From Parabacteroides massiliensis (GTDB lineage: Bacteria; Bacteroidota; Bacteroidia; Bacteroidales; Tannerellaceae): a DNA stretch of 64,000 bases. The first letter of the stretch is position 1. Every line of letters starts with the position of its first letter. Location of the stretch: the NCBI RefSeq assembly GCF_900155425.1, contig NZ_LT700189.1, positions 248,001 to 312,000 of the forward strand, given 5' to 3'. The notes beneath the pieces are model-generated. The model was not told the DNA's origin. It worked only from the letters and a program-made list of their open reading frames with translations, and did not search any database. A program made the position numbers and the translations under genes. Shown here in pieces: positions 1-8,895 of the stretch.

Positions 1-549
1 CTGACGGGTGTGACCAAGTTCAGCAAAGTGAGTGTGTTCAGTGACCTGAATAATCTGGAAGATATATCATTCCGCCGGAACTATAACGAACTATGTGGAA
101 TCAGTGAACAGGAACTGCAAGACAATTTAGGAGATGAGTTGCCGGAGTTTTCACGATCATTGGGTCTAACAGAACCGGAATTATGTGACAAACTCCGCCG
201 GTATTATGATGGTTATCATTTTGCACCTGATACGGCGGGGATCTATAATCCGTTCAGTCTGCTTCATACCTTTAAGAATCGGGAATTTGGCAGTTATTGG
301 TTTGCGACGGGTACGCCCTCCTATTTAGTAGAACTTCTTAAACGCAACCATTACGATCTTGACCGTTTGGCGCATGAAGAATTTGATGTTGAAATGTTTG
401 GTGGTGTGGAATCGTTTGATTCCGATTTGTTTTCTGCTTTTTATCAGAACGGCTATCTGACAATCAAGGGATATGATCCTTGTTTTCGGATTAGCCAATT
501 AGGGTTTCCTAATTTAGAGATTGAAAAGGGAATAGCCGGATTATTATAA
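1..549 (+). pseudogene. AAA-ATPase-like protein (PF09820 type), both ends missing
   Basis: The reading frame is open from base 1, so the gene starts upstream. The visible 182 residues match the middle of the Bacteroidetes AAA-ATPase-like family, which is usually about 520 aa and joined to a C-terminal PD-(D/E)XK nuclease-like domain. Recognisable stretches are VSVFSDLNNLEDIS, the YYDGYHF motif, and YNPFSLLHTF followed by YWFATGTPSYL. Near residue 165 the usual continuation into the nuclease-like domain is replaced by GFPNLEIEKGIAGLL and a stop, so the C-terminal domain is absent. This suggests decay or truncation. The cellular role of the family is not established. Confidence 0.75.
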
Positions 550-725
550 TCGGTGTGAACTCTTCAAAATCTGTTTTTATGAGCAATAAGCCCCTGCTAT
601 TTTTATCTTTTGTATGAACTTCAGGATCGTGTTGATTCTATATAAAGGAGGGGTGAACAAGCGGAATGTGTGATTGTTGAAAATACTGGGTGAATAATTA
701 GTGAATATCAAAGTATATTGGTAAT

Positions 726-753
726 ATTGCATTTGTAATTTGATAAATGCAAT
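726..753. promoter_or_regulatory. 9-bp perfect palindrome just before the regulator start codon
   Basis: The arms ATTGCATTT and AAATGCAAT are separated by 10 bases and end 3 bp before the ATG at 757. The position fits an operator or a 5' hairpin masking translation of the following regulator gene. A TAATTTG sequence inside the loop resembles a -7 element. Function is inference. Confidence 0.5.
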
Positions 754-756
754 ACG

Positions 757-1692
757 ATGAAAAAACTCATATCCTCAATCTTTCTATTATTGATTTTAGG
801 CCAGATCGCTTGCCGGCATCATTCTCATGTTCGCCCTCTTTTGCAGGAGGCGGAAGCGCTTATGTCGGATCATCCGGACAGTTCGTTGATCTTGTTGGAA
901 TCCGTCCGCTTTCCGGAAAAACTCTTGGTAGAAACCAAGTATGCTCATGAGAAATTGCAAAAAGAAAATTTGCAGTTGAAATTAAAAAAATGTTATTGGG
1001 GTGGTAGCTGTATAATCGGATTGGTTGCTGTTTTCAGTCTTGTTGTTTTAGTGATAATAAAAAGATTCAATCTACAAGTAAAAAATAAGATACAACTTAT
1101 ATCAAAGTTGAATGCACAGGTCGAGGATTTACAACAAAAGTTGAAGATAAATTCAGACAAACAGACTGAAAATCTGTCTGAAATTGCTTTTCTGTCTGGT
1201 CAATTAGTAGAAAATTCTGCTTGTATCCGCCAGATGGAAGAGATTCGTTTCCAGTTGATTCATGAAAATAAAAGATTAGAAAAGAAAAGTCTGGATTTTG
1301 AACAAACGATTCATTTGTTACGAGAAAATATTGTAAAATTGAACATGGATAAAATTCCTGATTTACCTCAGGAGGTTTCATTTGCTTTGCTGACCAAAAT
1401 AAAGAAAGAGCTGTCCCCTCTTCAAGATGATGAGTGGGCTGAACTTTTCCTGATAGCCAACTTGCAGCACAAAAAAATTATGGATCGGCTGTCAGCCTCT
1501 TTCCCTCAATTGAAACCTGAAGATTTGAAACTATGTTGTTTGACCAAGCTGATGTTTACGAATGAAGAAATTTCTTCCATTTTTGATATACAAGTCGATG
1601 CTTTGGCCAAGCGAAAGCGTCGGCTTAGCATTAAATTTGGTAAAGAAAAATGGGATAAGGGAGGTTTTAATGCGTATATAGAAGAATTTTAA
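757..1692 (+). CDS. Lipoprotein-anchored HTH regulator lacking its TPR array
   Basis: The 311-aa protein starts with a signal sequence and lipobox-like segment (LILGQIAC, Cys19). A short stretch (LLQEAEALMSDHPDSSL) follows that is typical of the first repeat in Bacteroidales TPR regulators. A transmembrane helix lies near residues 82-103, then a coiled coil at about 105-195, and a C-terminal helix-turn-helix-like region (LKLCCLTKLMFTNEEISSIF) at about 255-300. Family members usually carry several hundred residues of TPRs before the membrane helix. Here only about 50 residues lie between signal and helix, so most of the sensor is deleted in frame. The 3' end is duplicated at 13712. It may have controlled the adjacent cluster; this copy may be inactive. 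Confidence 0.65.
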   Translation: MKKLISSIFLLLILGQIACRHHSHVRPLLQEAEALMSDHPDSSLILLESVRFPEKLLVETKYAHEKLQKENLQLKLKKCYWGGSCIIGLVAVFSLVVLVIIKRFNLQVKNKIQLISKLNAQVEDLQQKLKINSDKQTENLSEIAFLSGQLVENSACIRQMEEIRFQLIHENKRLEKKSLDFEQTIHLLRENIVKLNMDKIPDLPQEVSFALLTKIKKELSPLQDDEWAELFLIANLQHKKIMDRLSASFPQLKPEDLKLCCLTKLMFTNEEISSIFDIQVDALAKRKRRLSIKFGKEKWDKGGFNAYIEEF

Positions 1693-1905
1693 CAGATGGT
1701 GTCCTTCTGTTTAAATCAGATTTTTTTATAAGATGCTAAGCCGGATGTGTCTAAAATGTTTATAGTTATTGAGTTATGCTTAATAAAACGGTTTGAGAAA
1801 CGATATGTAACTTTTGGAAAATGTCCATTTCTCAGTAATAAGTTTCGTATACTTTTGCTTATAAAAAAACAGTGAAACCATGAAGCTTATTTATATAGGG
1901 GCATT
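1600..1905. repeat. 306-bp direct repeat, copy 1
   Basis: Covers the 3' end of the regulator gene, its downstream region, and the promoter and first codons of the next gene. The same sequence recurs at 13712-14017 in the same orientation and length, roughly 95 percent identical by eye. The two copies bracket the first RiPP cluster. The repeat includes TACTTTTG, a good -7 element, about 25 bp before the ATG at 1880. Confidence 0.9.
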
Positions 1906-2183
1906 GGATCCGGGAGATACATGCCGGTTGGTTTTGACCAGCCAGTTTGGAGATCGATTGGAAGAACGATCGACTGATCCGGATGGGAGAACGACATTTT
2001 GCCGGCTTCACTCTTCCGACTGAATTGAAATCACAGACTGTTTATGATATATATGCTATGCTTAATAAAAAACGAGGAAGCGATAAAGTTAGTGTGAAAA
2101 TCCATACATTACAGGATGTGGGGCGAATGGATTGGAATCCAACACCGATAGATATGGAAGAACAGCTAATAAGTGCTTTTTAA
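1880..2183 (+). pseudogene. Broken gene with a glycosyltransferase-like start
   Basis: From the ATG at 1880 the frame reads MKLIYIGALDPGDTCR, which resembles the N-terminus of GT1/CgeB-like glycosyltransferases, but a stop occurs after 47 residues at 2021. A second frame (ATG 1983, or TTG 1947) continues to 2183 with about 70 residues (AGFTLPTELKSQTVYDIY and beyond) that I do not recognise. The two frames overlap and neither looks like a complete gene. The most economical reading is a deletion or frameshift remnant between the promoter in the direct repeat and the intact cluster. Confidence 0.45.
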
Positions 2184-2219
2184 TGTATGGTAAAGTTTTA
2201 ATAGAAAATAATTAGGGGA

Positions 2220-2837
2220 ATGGATAAAAATAAAAACATAGTATTACACCAAATAGCTAATCATTTGATAATTAATTCAAGTTTTTTGATGGATTTGAGT
2301 CTGTATCACGGAAAAATGGGGATTGTACTGTTTTTCTACAACTATGCCCAATACACAGGGAATCCTGTTTATGAAGAGTTTGCTGGAGAGTTGTTGGATG
2401 AAATATTTGAAGAGGTCCATGATAATATCGGGATAGATTTTGAAAATGGGTTGTCTGGTATTGGATGGGGAATACTATATCTGCTAAAAAATAACTTTAT
2501 AGTTGGAAGTCCAGATGATATATTGGAAGATATTGATAAGAAGATATTGGAGGTTAATTTATTGAAAATTATAGATTTATCCTTAGAGCGGGGTCTGGCT
2601 GGAATTGTTACTTATCTTACAAATCGATTATCAGTTCAATATGAAAAATCATGTTTTTATACTGATTTTATATCGGATTTACAAAAGTTGGTTGCTGATG
2701 AAAGATTAAATATAGGATTTGATCTGTGTTCTATTGTGAGTTTATACACTTATTCTTCTATTAAGAGAATAACAAGAAAATCGTTTGGTTTGTATGAAGG
2801 ATATGCGGGGTATGGATTTAAATTAATGGCGAAATGA
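2220..2837 (+). CDS. Short LanC-like alpha/alpha-toroid protein
   Basis: 205 aa. Residues 24-60 (LSLYHGKMGIVLFFYNYAQY and following) match the first LANC repeat, and GLSGIGWGILYLL near 79-91 matches a second. The C-terminus YEGYAGYGFKLM looks like a terminal repeat, so the protein is internally short rather than simply cut. Known LanC cyclases are about 400 aa and bind zinc through Cys, Cys and His in W-C-x-G and CHG motifs. None of these is present, so cyclase chemistry is unlikely. It overlaps the next gene, a GT4, by 4 bp. The same pairing recurs at 8864/9738 and 30720/31379, suggesting a scaffold or substrate-binding partner for the glycosyltransferase. Confidence 0.7.
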   Translation: MDKNKNIVLHQIANHLIINSSFLMDLSLYHGKMGIVLFFYNYAQYTGNPVYEEFAGELLDEIFEEVHDNIGIDFENGLSGIGWGILYLLKNNFIVGSPDDILEDIDKKILEVNLLKIIDLSLERGLAGIVTYLTNRLSVQYEKSCFYTDFISDLQKLVADERLNIGFDLCSIVSLYTYSSIKRITRKSFGLYEGYAGYGFKLMAK

Positions 2838-4069
2838 AAAAGCATGTGTATCTTTTTGATGAAAGCAGTAGGGCTTCTACATATGGAATAGGTACTTATG
2901 TCCAACAAATGATAGTTTGCCTGTCAAAAGTCTCTGAACTATTATTGTCAGTAGTTCGTGTGAGTGCAGATGTCGAGTATTTTGAAATAAGGGAAATCCA
3001 GGGATATATTGAATATTATATCCCTGAACCATACTTTTCAACTGAAGATAAGTCTCATATTCATAAACGGAATATTTGTTATCTTATGCGCTTGAATTGC
3101 AATTGTGCAAAAGATGATAAATATATTTTTTTATTTAGCCATATGACACATCTTGATTTGATACCCTATATAAAACAATGGTTGCCTAATAGTCGCTTTT
3201 ATTTTACTGTACATTTTCAACGTTGGTGTTATAGTTTAAACGGAAATCTCCCTTGTTTTAAGCGAATTATTCATGCTGAAGTTAAAAAACTATCACTTGT
3301 AGAGCATGGAATATATGATTCGTATGTAAGGGAAAAAAAATATTATCAGATGGTCAATAAAGTAATTTGTCTTTCTAAATTTACCTATACATTATTAAAA
3401 GAAGAGTATGGTTTGTCTCCGGATAAACTAATGTTGATATATAATGGATTGAAAGATGAAAAGCAGGTGTTAGCTAATCAAATACGAAGCGAACTTAAAA
3501 AACGTCTGCATTTTTCCTTTAAAGAAAAGATTATTTTGTTTGTAGGACGTTTGGATGCGATTAAAGGAGCAGATATGTTGGTACAGGCGTTTCATGATTT
3601 GTTACAAGAGCATGAAAATTATCGATTGGTGATAATAGGAGATGGTGATTTTTCATCTTGTTTGGATAAATGTGGAACCGTTTGGAGTAAAATTACTTTT
3701 ACCGGACGTTTAAACAAAGAACAAGTATATGATTTTTATCAGATAGCAGACATTGGTGTTATGCCTTCTATGCACGAACAATGTAGTTATGTCGCGATTG
3801 AGATGATGATGTTTGGGTTACCTATGATTATCTCAACAACAACAGGATTAAAGGAGATGATGCCGAATGAAAACTTTGGTTATACCTTTAATATGGAAAG
3901 CAATAGTGATGAAACAAGAAGGAAGTTAGCTTTGCTTATTGAAAAAGTACTGGAAAGTCCTTCATGGAAACGAAAGAAAATGAGAAAATCTTCGCGTCTT
4001 TCTTATGAAGAAAACTATTCAGTACATGATATGCAAAAAAAATATATAAATCTAATACTTTCCGATTGA
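2834..4069 (+). CDS. GT4-family glycosyltransferase
   Basis: 411 aa with a GT-B architecture. The N-terminal half has a glycine-containing acceptor loop (STYGIGTYVQQM, about 14-25). The C-terminal half has FVGRLDAIKGADMLVQAF (about 236-253) and the donor-site motif MPSMHEQCSYVAIEMMMFGLP (about 314-335) with the E-x7-E arrangement typical of GT4 retaining enzymes. It begins with ATGA overlapping the stop of the LanC-like gene, indicating translational coupling. Likely cytosolic or membrane-associated; donor and acceptor are unknown. In this cluster the acceptor could be the Cys/Gly/Asn-rich precursor at 4840, or a surface glycan. Confidence 0.85.
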   Translation: MKKHVYLFDESSRASTYGIGTYVQQMIVCLSKVSELLLSVVRVSADVEYFEIREIQGYIEYYIPEPYFSTEDKSHIHKRNICYLMRLNCNCAKDDKYIFLFSHMTHLDLIPYIKQWLPNSRFYFTVHFQRWCYSLNGNLPCFKRIIHAEVKKLSLVEHGIYDSYVREKKYYQMVNKVICLSKFTYTLLKEEYGLSPDKLMLIYNGLKDEKQVLANQIRSELKKRLHFSFKEKIILFVGRLDAIKGADMLVQAFHDLLQEHENYRLVIIGDGDFSSCLDKCGTVWSKITFTGRLNKEQVYDFYQIADIGVMPSMHEQCSYVAIEMMMFGLPMIISTTTGLKEMMPNENFGYTFNMESNSDETRRKLALLIEKVLESPSWKRKKMRKSSRLSYEENYSVHDMQKKYINLILSD

Positions 4070-4071
4070 TT

Positions 4072-4773
4072 ATGAAACAAGAATCTGTTCAATATTTAGA
4101 TTGGCTATCATCTGTAATTACAGAAAATTTTTATGTAGTAGACTTGTTACAAAAGAAAATTTGTTATACCAATACTAATGGTTTTTTATTGTCAGGGTTA
4201 GAAAGGGATTTTCTTTCTAAGTCTATTTATGTGAATGATTTATCTTTATGGAAGGCAATGTTTAGGATCATCTTACAGTATCTTGAGATGGTTGGGGATG
4301 AGAGAAATGAAATAAACTATTTTTCTTGTACCTTTCGCATGCAATGCAAGTGTTCTTTTGTTTCGCGTCCATTGGTTCAAATGGTATATCAGAGAATAAA
4401 GTATATGTATGAAAATGATGTCTTGCGTTATCTGATATGTTTCATCAAACATACGACAATTAAAGATACAGGTAATTTACGGGTACAGAATAAAGATTGC
4501 AAATATTTTAGTGAATATGATTTTAAAACAAATCGTTGGGTATCAAAGGTTATGGAACCACTTACTGAACGTGAAATAATCATACTTATGCTTTCTAAAC
4601 AAGGTAAAAGTTCAAAAGGAATAGCGAATGATTTATGTAGAAGTGAGAATACTATACGCAATCAGATAAAATCATTGTTCTTAAAGTTGAATGTGCATTC
4701 TATGCAAGCAGCTATTGAATATGCATGTAATCTGGATTTTTCTCAAAGATATAGTGGTAAGAATGAAGATTAG
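4072..4773 (+). CDS. LuxR-type transcriptional regulator
   Basis: About 233 aa from the ATG at 4072; a TTG two codons earlier is less likely. Residues about 160-222 form a LuxR/GerE helix-turn-helix: LTEREIIILMLSKQGKSSKGIANDL, then SENTIRNQIKSLFLKLNVHS. The N-terminal part (DWLSSVITENFYVVDLLQKK) resembles a PAS-like sensor. It sits directly upstream of the precursor gene at 4840 and just after the GT4 stop. It is the likely local regulator of this first cluster, whose precursor lacks the LytTR boxes seen in the second array. Confidence 0.8.
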   Translation: MKQESVQYLDWLSSVITENFYVVDLLQKKICYTNTNGFLLSGLERDFLSKSIYVNDLSLWKAMFRIILQYLEMVGDERNEINYFSCTFRMQCKCSFVSRPLVQMVYQRIKYMYENDVLRYLICFIKHTTIKDTGNLRVQNKDCKYFSEYDFKTNRWVSKVMEPLTEREIIILMLSKQGKSSKGIANDLCRSENTIRNQIKSLFLKLNVHSMQAAIEYACNLDFSQRYSGKNED

Positions 4774-4839
4774 TCCAAGTAGGCTATTGTGCAGGTAGAA
4801 AAATAGTTCGACTTTTGTAATCAACAAATCGTTAGAGAT

Positions 4840-5004
4840 ATGAAAGAAGTAGGTAAATTAAAATTGAAGCAGCTGAAAAAGAATGAGCTAAAACGCCGTG
4901 AAATGAATGCTGTTAAGGGCGGCTGCTCTTGTAGTGGCGGATGTGGATGTGGCTTTGATGGTTTTTCTGATGGTCAGAACTATCAAAATAATTATGGCTA
5001 TTAA
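4840..5004 (+). CDS. GG-leader radical-SAM RiPP precursor, Cys/Gly-rich core
   Basis: 54 aa. The leader has the GG-Bacteroidales pattern (TIGR04149 type): MKEVGKLKLKQLKKNELKRR, then EMNAVKGG ending at residue 28. Predicted cleavage after GG leaves a 26-residue core starting CSCSGGCGCGF with four cysteines and ending in an Asn/Tyr/Gly tail (NYQNNYGY). It lies between a LuxR regulator and a radical SAM maturase, with a strong hairpin immediately downstream. The leader is homologous to those at 24339, 26152, 32700 and 34481, but the core differs: C-x-C-x3-C-x-C instead of CCxCGC. Thioether formation on the cysteines is plausible but inferred. Confidence 0.85.
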   Translation: MKEVGKLKLKQLKKNELKRREMNAVKGGCSCSGGCGCGFDGFSDGQNYQNNYGY

Positions 5005-5009
5005 TCTTA

Positions 5010-5049
5010 AAATCGGCAATTGAAAGATTATTCTTGCAATTGCCGATTT
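5010..5049 (+). terminator. Hairpin between precursor and maturase
   Basis: A perfect 13-bp stem (AAATCGGCAATTG and CAATTGCCGATTT) with a 14-base loop starts 5 bp after the precursor stop. It is followed by AT-rich sequence with only a short T run. It probably acts as a partial terminator or 3' stabiliser that raises precursor output over the maturase genes. Confidence 0.7.
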
Positions 5050-5080
5050 CAATTTAATCCAATTTAAAATTATTGTATTT

Positions 5081-6520
5081 ATGGCAAAATCAATTTTCCA
5101 CACATCTGAGAATCAAAATACATATCTTTATGATATTCGGTCTCGCTTATCAATGCTGGTTCATCCTGATTTGAAAATAGCTGCTGAGGAGACGGGAGAA
5201 GTGGATTCATATTATAGAGGTAAATATGGCTATTTAAAAAATTGTGGTTTCTTTAAAGAAGGGGAATCTGTGAAGTTTGGAGAAATTACAGAATCAATGA
5301 TAAGAGATAGTTTAATCCACACCCCGCAAATTACTTTCGAAACAACAGATTTTTGTAATTTGAATTGTACTTATTGTTCTTTTGGTGAATTATATGAAGG
5401 GTTTGATGAAAGAAATCATAAAAATATTGATATTGATTTTGCAAAGAAACTATTGAGGTTTGTTTTTAATAATAGACCTGAAAGTAAAAAACAGAAATTG
5501 CTTATTGGGTTTTATGGGGGAGAACCATTGTTTAATGGGAAGTTTATTCTGCAAATAGTAGATTTTGTTGATCAGTTAAAAAAAGAAAAATATATTGAAG
5601 TTGAGTATAATATAACAACAAATGCATTGCTTCTCCATAAGTATATGGATTTTTTTGTGAAAAATAGATTTAGAATACTGATTAGTTTAGATGGAAATAG
5701 AAAGAATCATAGTTATCGGTCCGTTCGAAAAGATGGAAATAATTCATTTGATAGAGTGATTGAAAATGTTGATAGAATGCAATACTTATATCCTGTTTAT
5801 TTTGAAAAGTATGTTCGATTTAATGCTGTTTTACATGATCGTAATTCTGTTAAAGAAATACAGGAGTTTGTTTACGAAAGATATCATAAAGTATCTAGAA
5901 TAGCACCTTTAGTTATGGTTGATTTGAATAAAAAAAATGAAGTTGTTGCTCAAAAAATGTATCGTAATAAGTTGGAAAGTGAAATAGATTTTCAAAAAGA
6001 AGAATCAGAATTGCTTCCAACTGTGCATGAGGAATTTTCGGTATTTAAGGAATTGATAGATTTTTTAAAATATTATTCTTTGAATTATTATGTTTCAAAT
6101 ATAACATCTTTGCTTTATGAAACTGAAAAAATTTTGCCAACATCAACCTGTTTACCAGGGCAAAAGAAAATATTATTGACTACTCATGGTAAATTGTTAC
6201 CCTGTGAACGAGTTAATTATAAATATACTATAGGGGAGATTAGAGAAGATGTTGTTTTGAATATTCCAGAAATAACAGTTCGATATAAACATTATTACCA
6301 TCATGTTCAAAAAATATGTCAGCATTGTTTTTTAAATAGGTTTTGCAATAATTGTATGTTACAACTAAAAATGTTGGATCAAGTAGATAAAAAAGATTTT
6401 GTATGTGAGCACTTTTGTAATGATAAGGGGTTAATGTATAAATTGTATCGTGTTCTTTCTTTTCTTGAAAAGTATCCATTGGATTTTTTTAAGATAGTTG
6501 AAAATCACGTAATATTATAA
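5081..6520 (+). CDS. Radical SAM/SPASM peptide maturase, GG-Bacteroidales family
   Basis: 479 aa. The radical SAM cluster motif is Cys92-x3-Cys96-x2-Cys99 (FCNLNCTYC), followed by GFYGGEP near 143-149 for SAM binding. The C-terminal SPASM region has CLPGQKKILLTTHGKLLPCE and a later cluster CQHCFLNRFCNNC, supplying ligands for auxiliary Fe-S clusters. It fits the TIGR04148-type maturases that act on GG-leader peptides, here most likely the precursor 76 bp upstream. A pseudo-radical-SAM partner follows 11 bp downstream. It probably forms thioether or C-C crosslinks in the core; the exact reaction cannot be read from sequence. Confidence 0.88.
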   Translation: MAKSIFHTSENQNTYLYDIRSRLSMLVHPDLKIAAEETGEVDSYYRGKYGYLKNCGFFKEGESVKFGEITESMIRDSLIHTPQITFETTDFCNLNCTYCSFGELYEGFDERNHKNIDIDFAKKLLRFVFNNRPESKKQKLLIGFYGGEPLFNGKFILQIVDFVDQLKKEKYIEVEYNITTNALLLHKYMDFFVKNRFRILISLDGNRKNHSYRSVRKDGNNSFDRVIENVDRMQYLYPVYFEKYVRFNAVLHDRNSVKEIQEFVYERYHKVSRIAPLVMVDLNKKNEVVAQKMYRNKLESEIDFQKEESELLPTVHEEFSVFKELIDFLKYYSLNYYVSNITSLLYETEKILPTSTCLPGQKKILLTTHGKLLPCERVNYKYTIGEIREDVVLNIPEITVRYKHYYHHVQKICQHCFLNRFCNNCMLQLKMLDQVDKKDFVCEHFCNDKGLMYKLYRVLSFLEKYPLDFFKIVENHVIL

Positions 6521-6531
6521 ATAGAAAATAT

Positions 6532-7674
6532 ATGGATTATTGGTTTACAATTGAACCGTATGTGTATTTTAATGTTGTTAATGGCAAATCGCTGTTGTAT
6601 AACACATTGGATGGCGCAGTTATAGAGTCGGATAGTATAGAAGTAGCATTATTGTTACAAAAGATACGAATCAAAGAAAATTGTGGTGTCGTTAAATTAT
6701 CGAATGAGTGTTCTCAAAAGGGTGATCTAAAGGAATTTATTTCAGAGGTGCGTAAAAAATATATGGGTGATCTTATAGCTGTAAATTTATCAAAATGGAA
6801 GCCTGTTCAAGTTATGCCTATATTTAATTATATAAGCAATAATACAGTTGAACTTTATAAGAAACATAGTATAACTCCGTATAAAAATATTTTAAACAAT
6901 CTTACTGATATTTATATCCATTTGAATAAGAATGTAGATATTGAATATTTAGTTTTGTTTTTACAATCTTTGCCTGAAAATTTAATAATTAATATTATTG
7001 GCAATTTTGATTCTGTTCCAAAATTGGATTTTTTGTGGGACTTTTTAAATGCTTCTTCTGCTCCAAAAAATATTATTTGTTCATTGGAGGAATTTGTATT
7101 GCTAAATCCTGTATATAAAAGAAATTTCTATTATAGAATATTAGTTGATAATTTTGTTGATGTTAAGTTGTTTAATACATCTGTTTTATACCTGTCTCAA
7201 CAGTTATTATCATTTGAATATATTTTTAATGTTACATCAATAGAAGAATGCAATAAGGCAGAGGAAATTATTTCTCAATACGGAATACAAAATTGTTGTA
7301 TCAATCCAATTTATACAGGTGAAAACATACTATTTTTTGAAAAGTATGTTTATCTAAGCAAAGAAGATATTCTATCAACGAAGATTTCTGTGAAAGACAT
7401 TTTTTCGAATCAATCGATTAATGTATACGATTTCGGTAAAATACATATTATGCCCAATGGTGATGCTTATGCTAATGTAAATCATCCTATATTGGGAAAT
7501 ATATATAGAGATAGTATTTATGAGATAGTACAAAAAGAATTGGATGAAGGAAAATCTTGGTTTCGTATTAGAAATGAAGCCCCTTGTCATAATTGTCTTT
7601 ATCAATGGCTGTGTCCATCTCCTTCTGATTGTGAAATACAAATAGGACGTTCAAATCTTTGTTTTATTAAATAA
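6532..7674 (+). CDS. Pseudo-radical-SAM SPASM-like protein (TIGR04150 type)
   Basis: 380 aa. The N-terminus (YWFTIEPYVYFNVVNGKSLLYNTLDG) and C-terminus (CHNCLYQWLCPSPSDCEIQ) match the pseudo-rSAM partner of GG-Bacteroidales maturases. The region where a radical SAM Cys motif should lie (about 120-150) contains no cysteine, so it cannot hold the catalytic cluster. The C-terminal cysteines resemble a reduced SPASM site. Presumed to bind leader or core and assist the maturase. A C-terminal fragment of a second copy is at 14018. The paralogue at 29057 does contain C-x3-C-x2-C. Confidence 0.82.
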   Translation: MDYWFTIEPYVYFNVVNGKSLLYNTLDGAVIESDSIEVALLLQKIRIKENCGVVKLSNECSQKGDLKEFISEVRKKYMGDLIAVNLSKWKPVQVMPIFNYISNNTVELYKKHSITPYKNILNNLTDIYIHLNKNVDIEYLVLFLQSLPENLIINIIGNFDSVPKLDFLWDFLNASSAPKNIICSLEEFVLLNPVYKRNFYYRILVDNFVDVKLFNTSVLYLSQQLLSFEYIFNVTSIEECNKAEEIISQYGIQNCCINPIYTGENILFFEKYVYLSKEDILSTKISVKDIFSNQSINVYDFGKIHIMPNGDAYANVNHPILGNIYRDSIYEIVQKELDEGKSWFRIRNEAPCHNCLYQWLCPSPSDCEIQIGRSNLCFIK

Positions 7675-7699
7675 TGTGAATATGACTATGAGTGTTAAA

Positions 7700-8863
7700 A
7701 TGAAATATGTGATTTTATTTGTTCTATTTTTTGTGAGTTGTAGTGACAATCCACAATTTGATAGTAGCTTTCTTTTGGTTGATGTTACCAAAAATTATCC
7801 CTTAAAAGAGTTAGTTTTGCAGGATTTTATGGATGTGGAATATGTGCCGTTGGAGACGACAGACGAGTTCCTCTGCCAAGGTTTTGTACAAGATGTTACT
7901 GAAAATTGTATCATTGTTCGGAATTTTTCGCGGACCGGTGATATTTTCATTTTTGACCGGCAAGGGAGAGCTGTAAAAAAAATCAACCGGGTCGGGCAAG
8001 GGGGAGAAGAATATGTTTTGCTTTTAGAAGCTCTCTATGATGAAGAAACCGATGATTTGTTTGTCAGCGATTTGGGAAGAAAAATAATGATATACGACAA
8101 GGAAGGTAACTATAAGCGTTATTTCAAGGTACGGGAAAACGGCAAATACAAATCGATTAGAAATTTCGATCAGAATTATCTGATTTGTTATGATGGAAAT
8201 GTCAGCAACGACGGCGAAACAAACGGACAAAACTTCCTGCTTGTCTCCAAACAAGACGGTAGTCAAAAAACAATCCATATTCCATTTGAAAAGCCGATTA
8301 TAACAGCCGTCATATCCAAAACTTTCCAACCAGGGGTCACTTGGGGAATAACACCTCAAACGGATTTTCCTTTAGTTCCATATAAAGGAAAATGGATATT
8401 GATGGAACCCTCTTGCGATACATTATATACGCTTTCTCCTGACCTTGTTAAAAAACCGTTTATTGTACGAGAGCCTTCAATTCAAAACATGACCCCTGAA
8501 GTTTTCTTATTCTTGAGTATCATTACAGACCGTTACTATTTTATGGAAACGGTCAAAAGAGAATATGATTTTGCCGATAAAAAGGGCTATCCATCCACTA
8601 ATTTAGTTTACGATAAGGAGGAGAATAAAATCTATCGCAGCATTGTATATAACGGGGATTATACTATAAAGGAAGATGTACAGATGAATTATATCCCGTT
8701 GAATCAAGATATTGCTTCTTGTCATATCATTCCGGCTCATGAATTGGTTGTCGCCTATCAAAAGGGGTGGCTGAAAGAAGGACGACTGAAAGAAATCTCC
8801 GCAACATTGGACGATGAGTCTAATCCTGTATTGATGTTTTATAAGCATAAAAAGAAGGAATAG
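7700..8863 (+). CDS. Six-bladed beta-propeller lipoprotein
   Basis: About 387 aa from ATG 7700; GTG 7676, ATG 7682 and ATG 7688 are alternatives, but MKYVILFVLFFVSC from 7700 is a clean lipoprotein signal. The family signature follows: VEYVPLETTDEFL, then NRVGQGGEEYVLLLE, and the C-terminal DDESNPVLMFYKHK. These are hallmarks of the Bacteroidales six-bladed propeller family (DUF5128/BF3164-like). It lies 25 bp after the pseudo-rSAM gene and abuts the LanC-like gene. Role unknown; a binding, sensing or self-protection role for the mature peptide is inference. Its last 225 bp are duplicated at 15145. Confidence 0.82.
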   Translation: MKYVILFVLFFVSCSDNPQFDSSFLLVDVTKNYPLKELVLQDFMDVEYVPLETTDEFLCQGFVQDVTENCIIVRNFSRTGDIFIFDRQGRAVKKINRVGQGGEEYVLLLEALYDEETDDLFVSDLGRKIMIYDKEGNYKRYFKVRENGKYKSIRNFDQNYLICYDGNVSNDGETNGQNFLLVSKQDGSQKTIHIPFEKPIITAVISKTFQPGVTWGITPQTDFPLVPYKGKWILMEPSCDTLYTLSPDLVKKPFIVREPSIQNMTPEVFLFLSIITDRYYFMETVKREYDFADKKGYPSTNLVYDKEENKIYRSIVYNGDYTIKEDVQMNYIPLNQDIASCHIIPAHELVVAYQKGWLKEGRLKEISATLDDESNPVLMFYKHKKKE

Positions 8864-8895
8864 ATGCAACATTCAACAATAAGATATCATTTGCA
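8639..8895. repeat. Recombined block, copy 1
   Basis: This 257-bp stretch covers the 3' end of the propeller gene and the start of the LanC-like gene. It is identical to 15145-15400 apart from one missing A in the second copy, while sequence before it in the two propeller genes is only moderately similar. That pattern indicates recent recombination or gene conversion. Confidence 0.85.
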
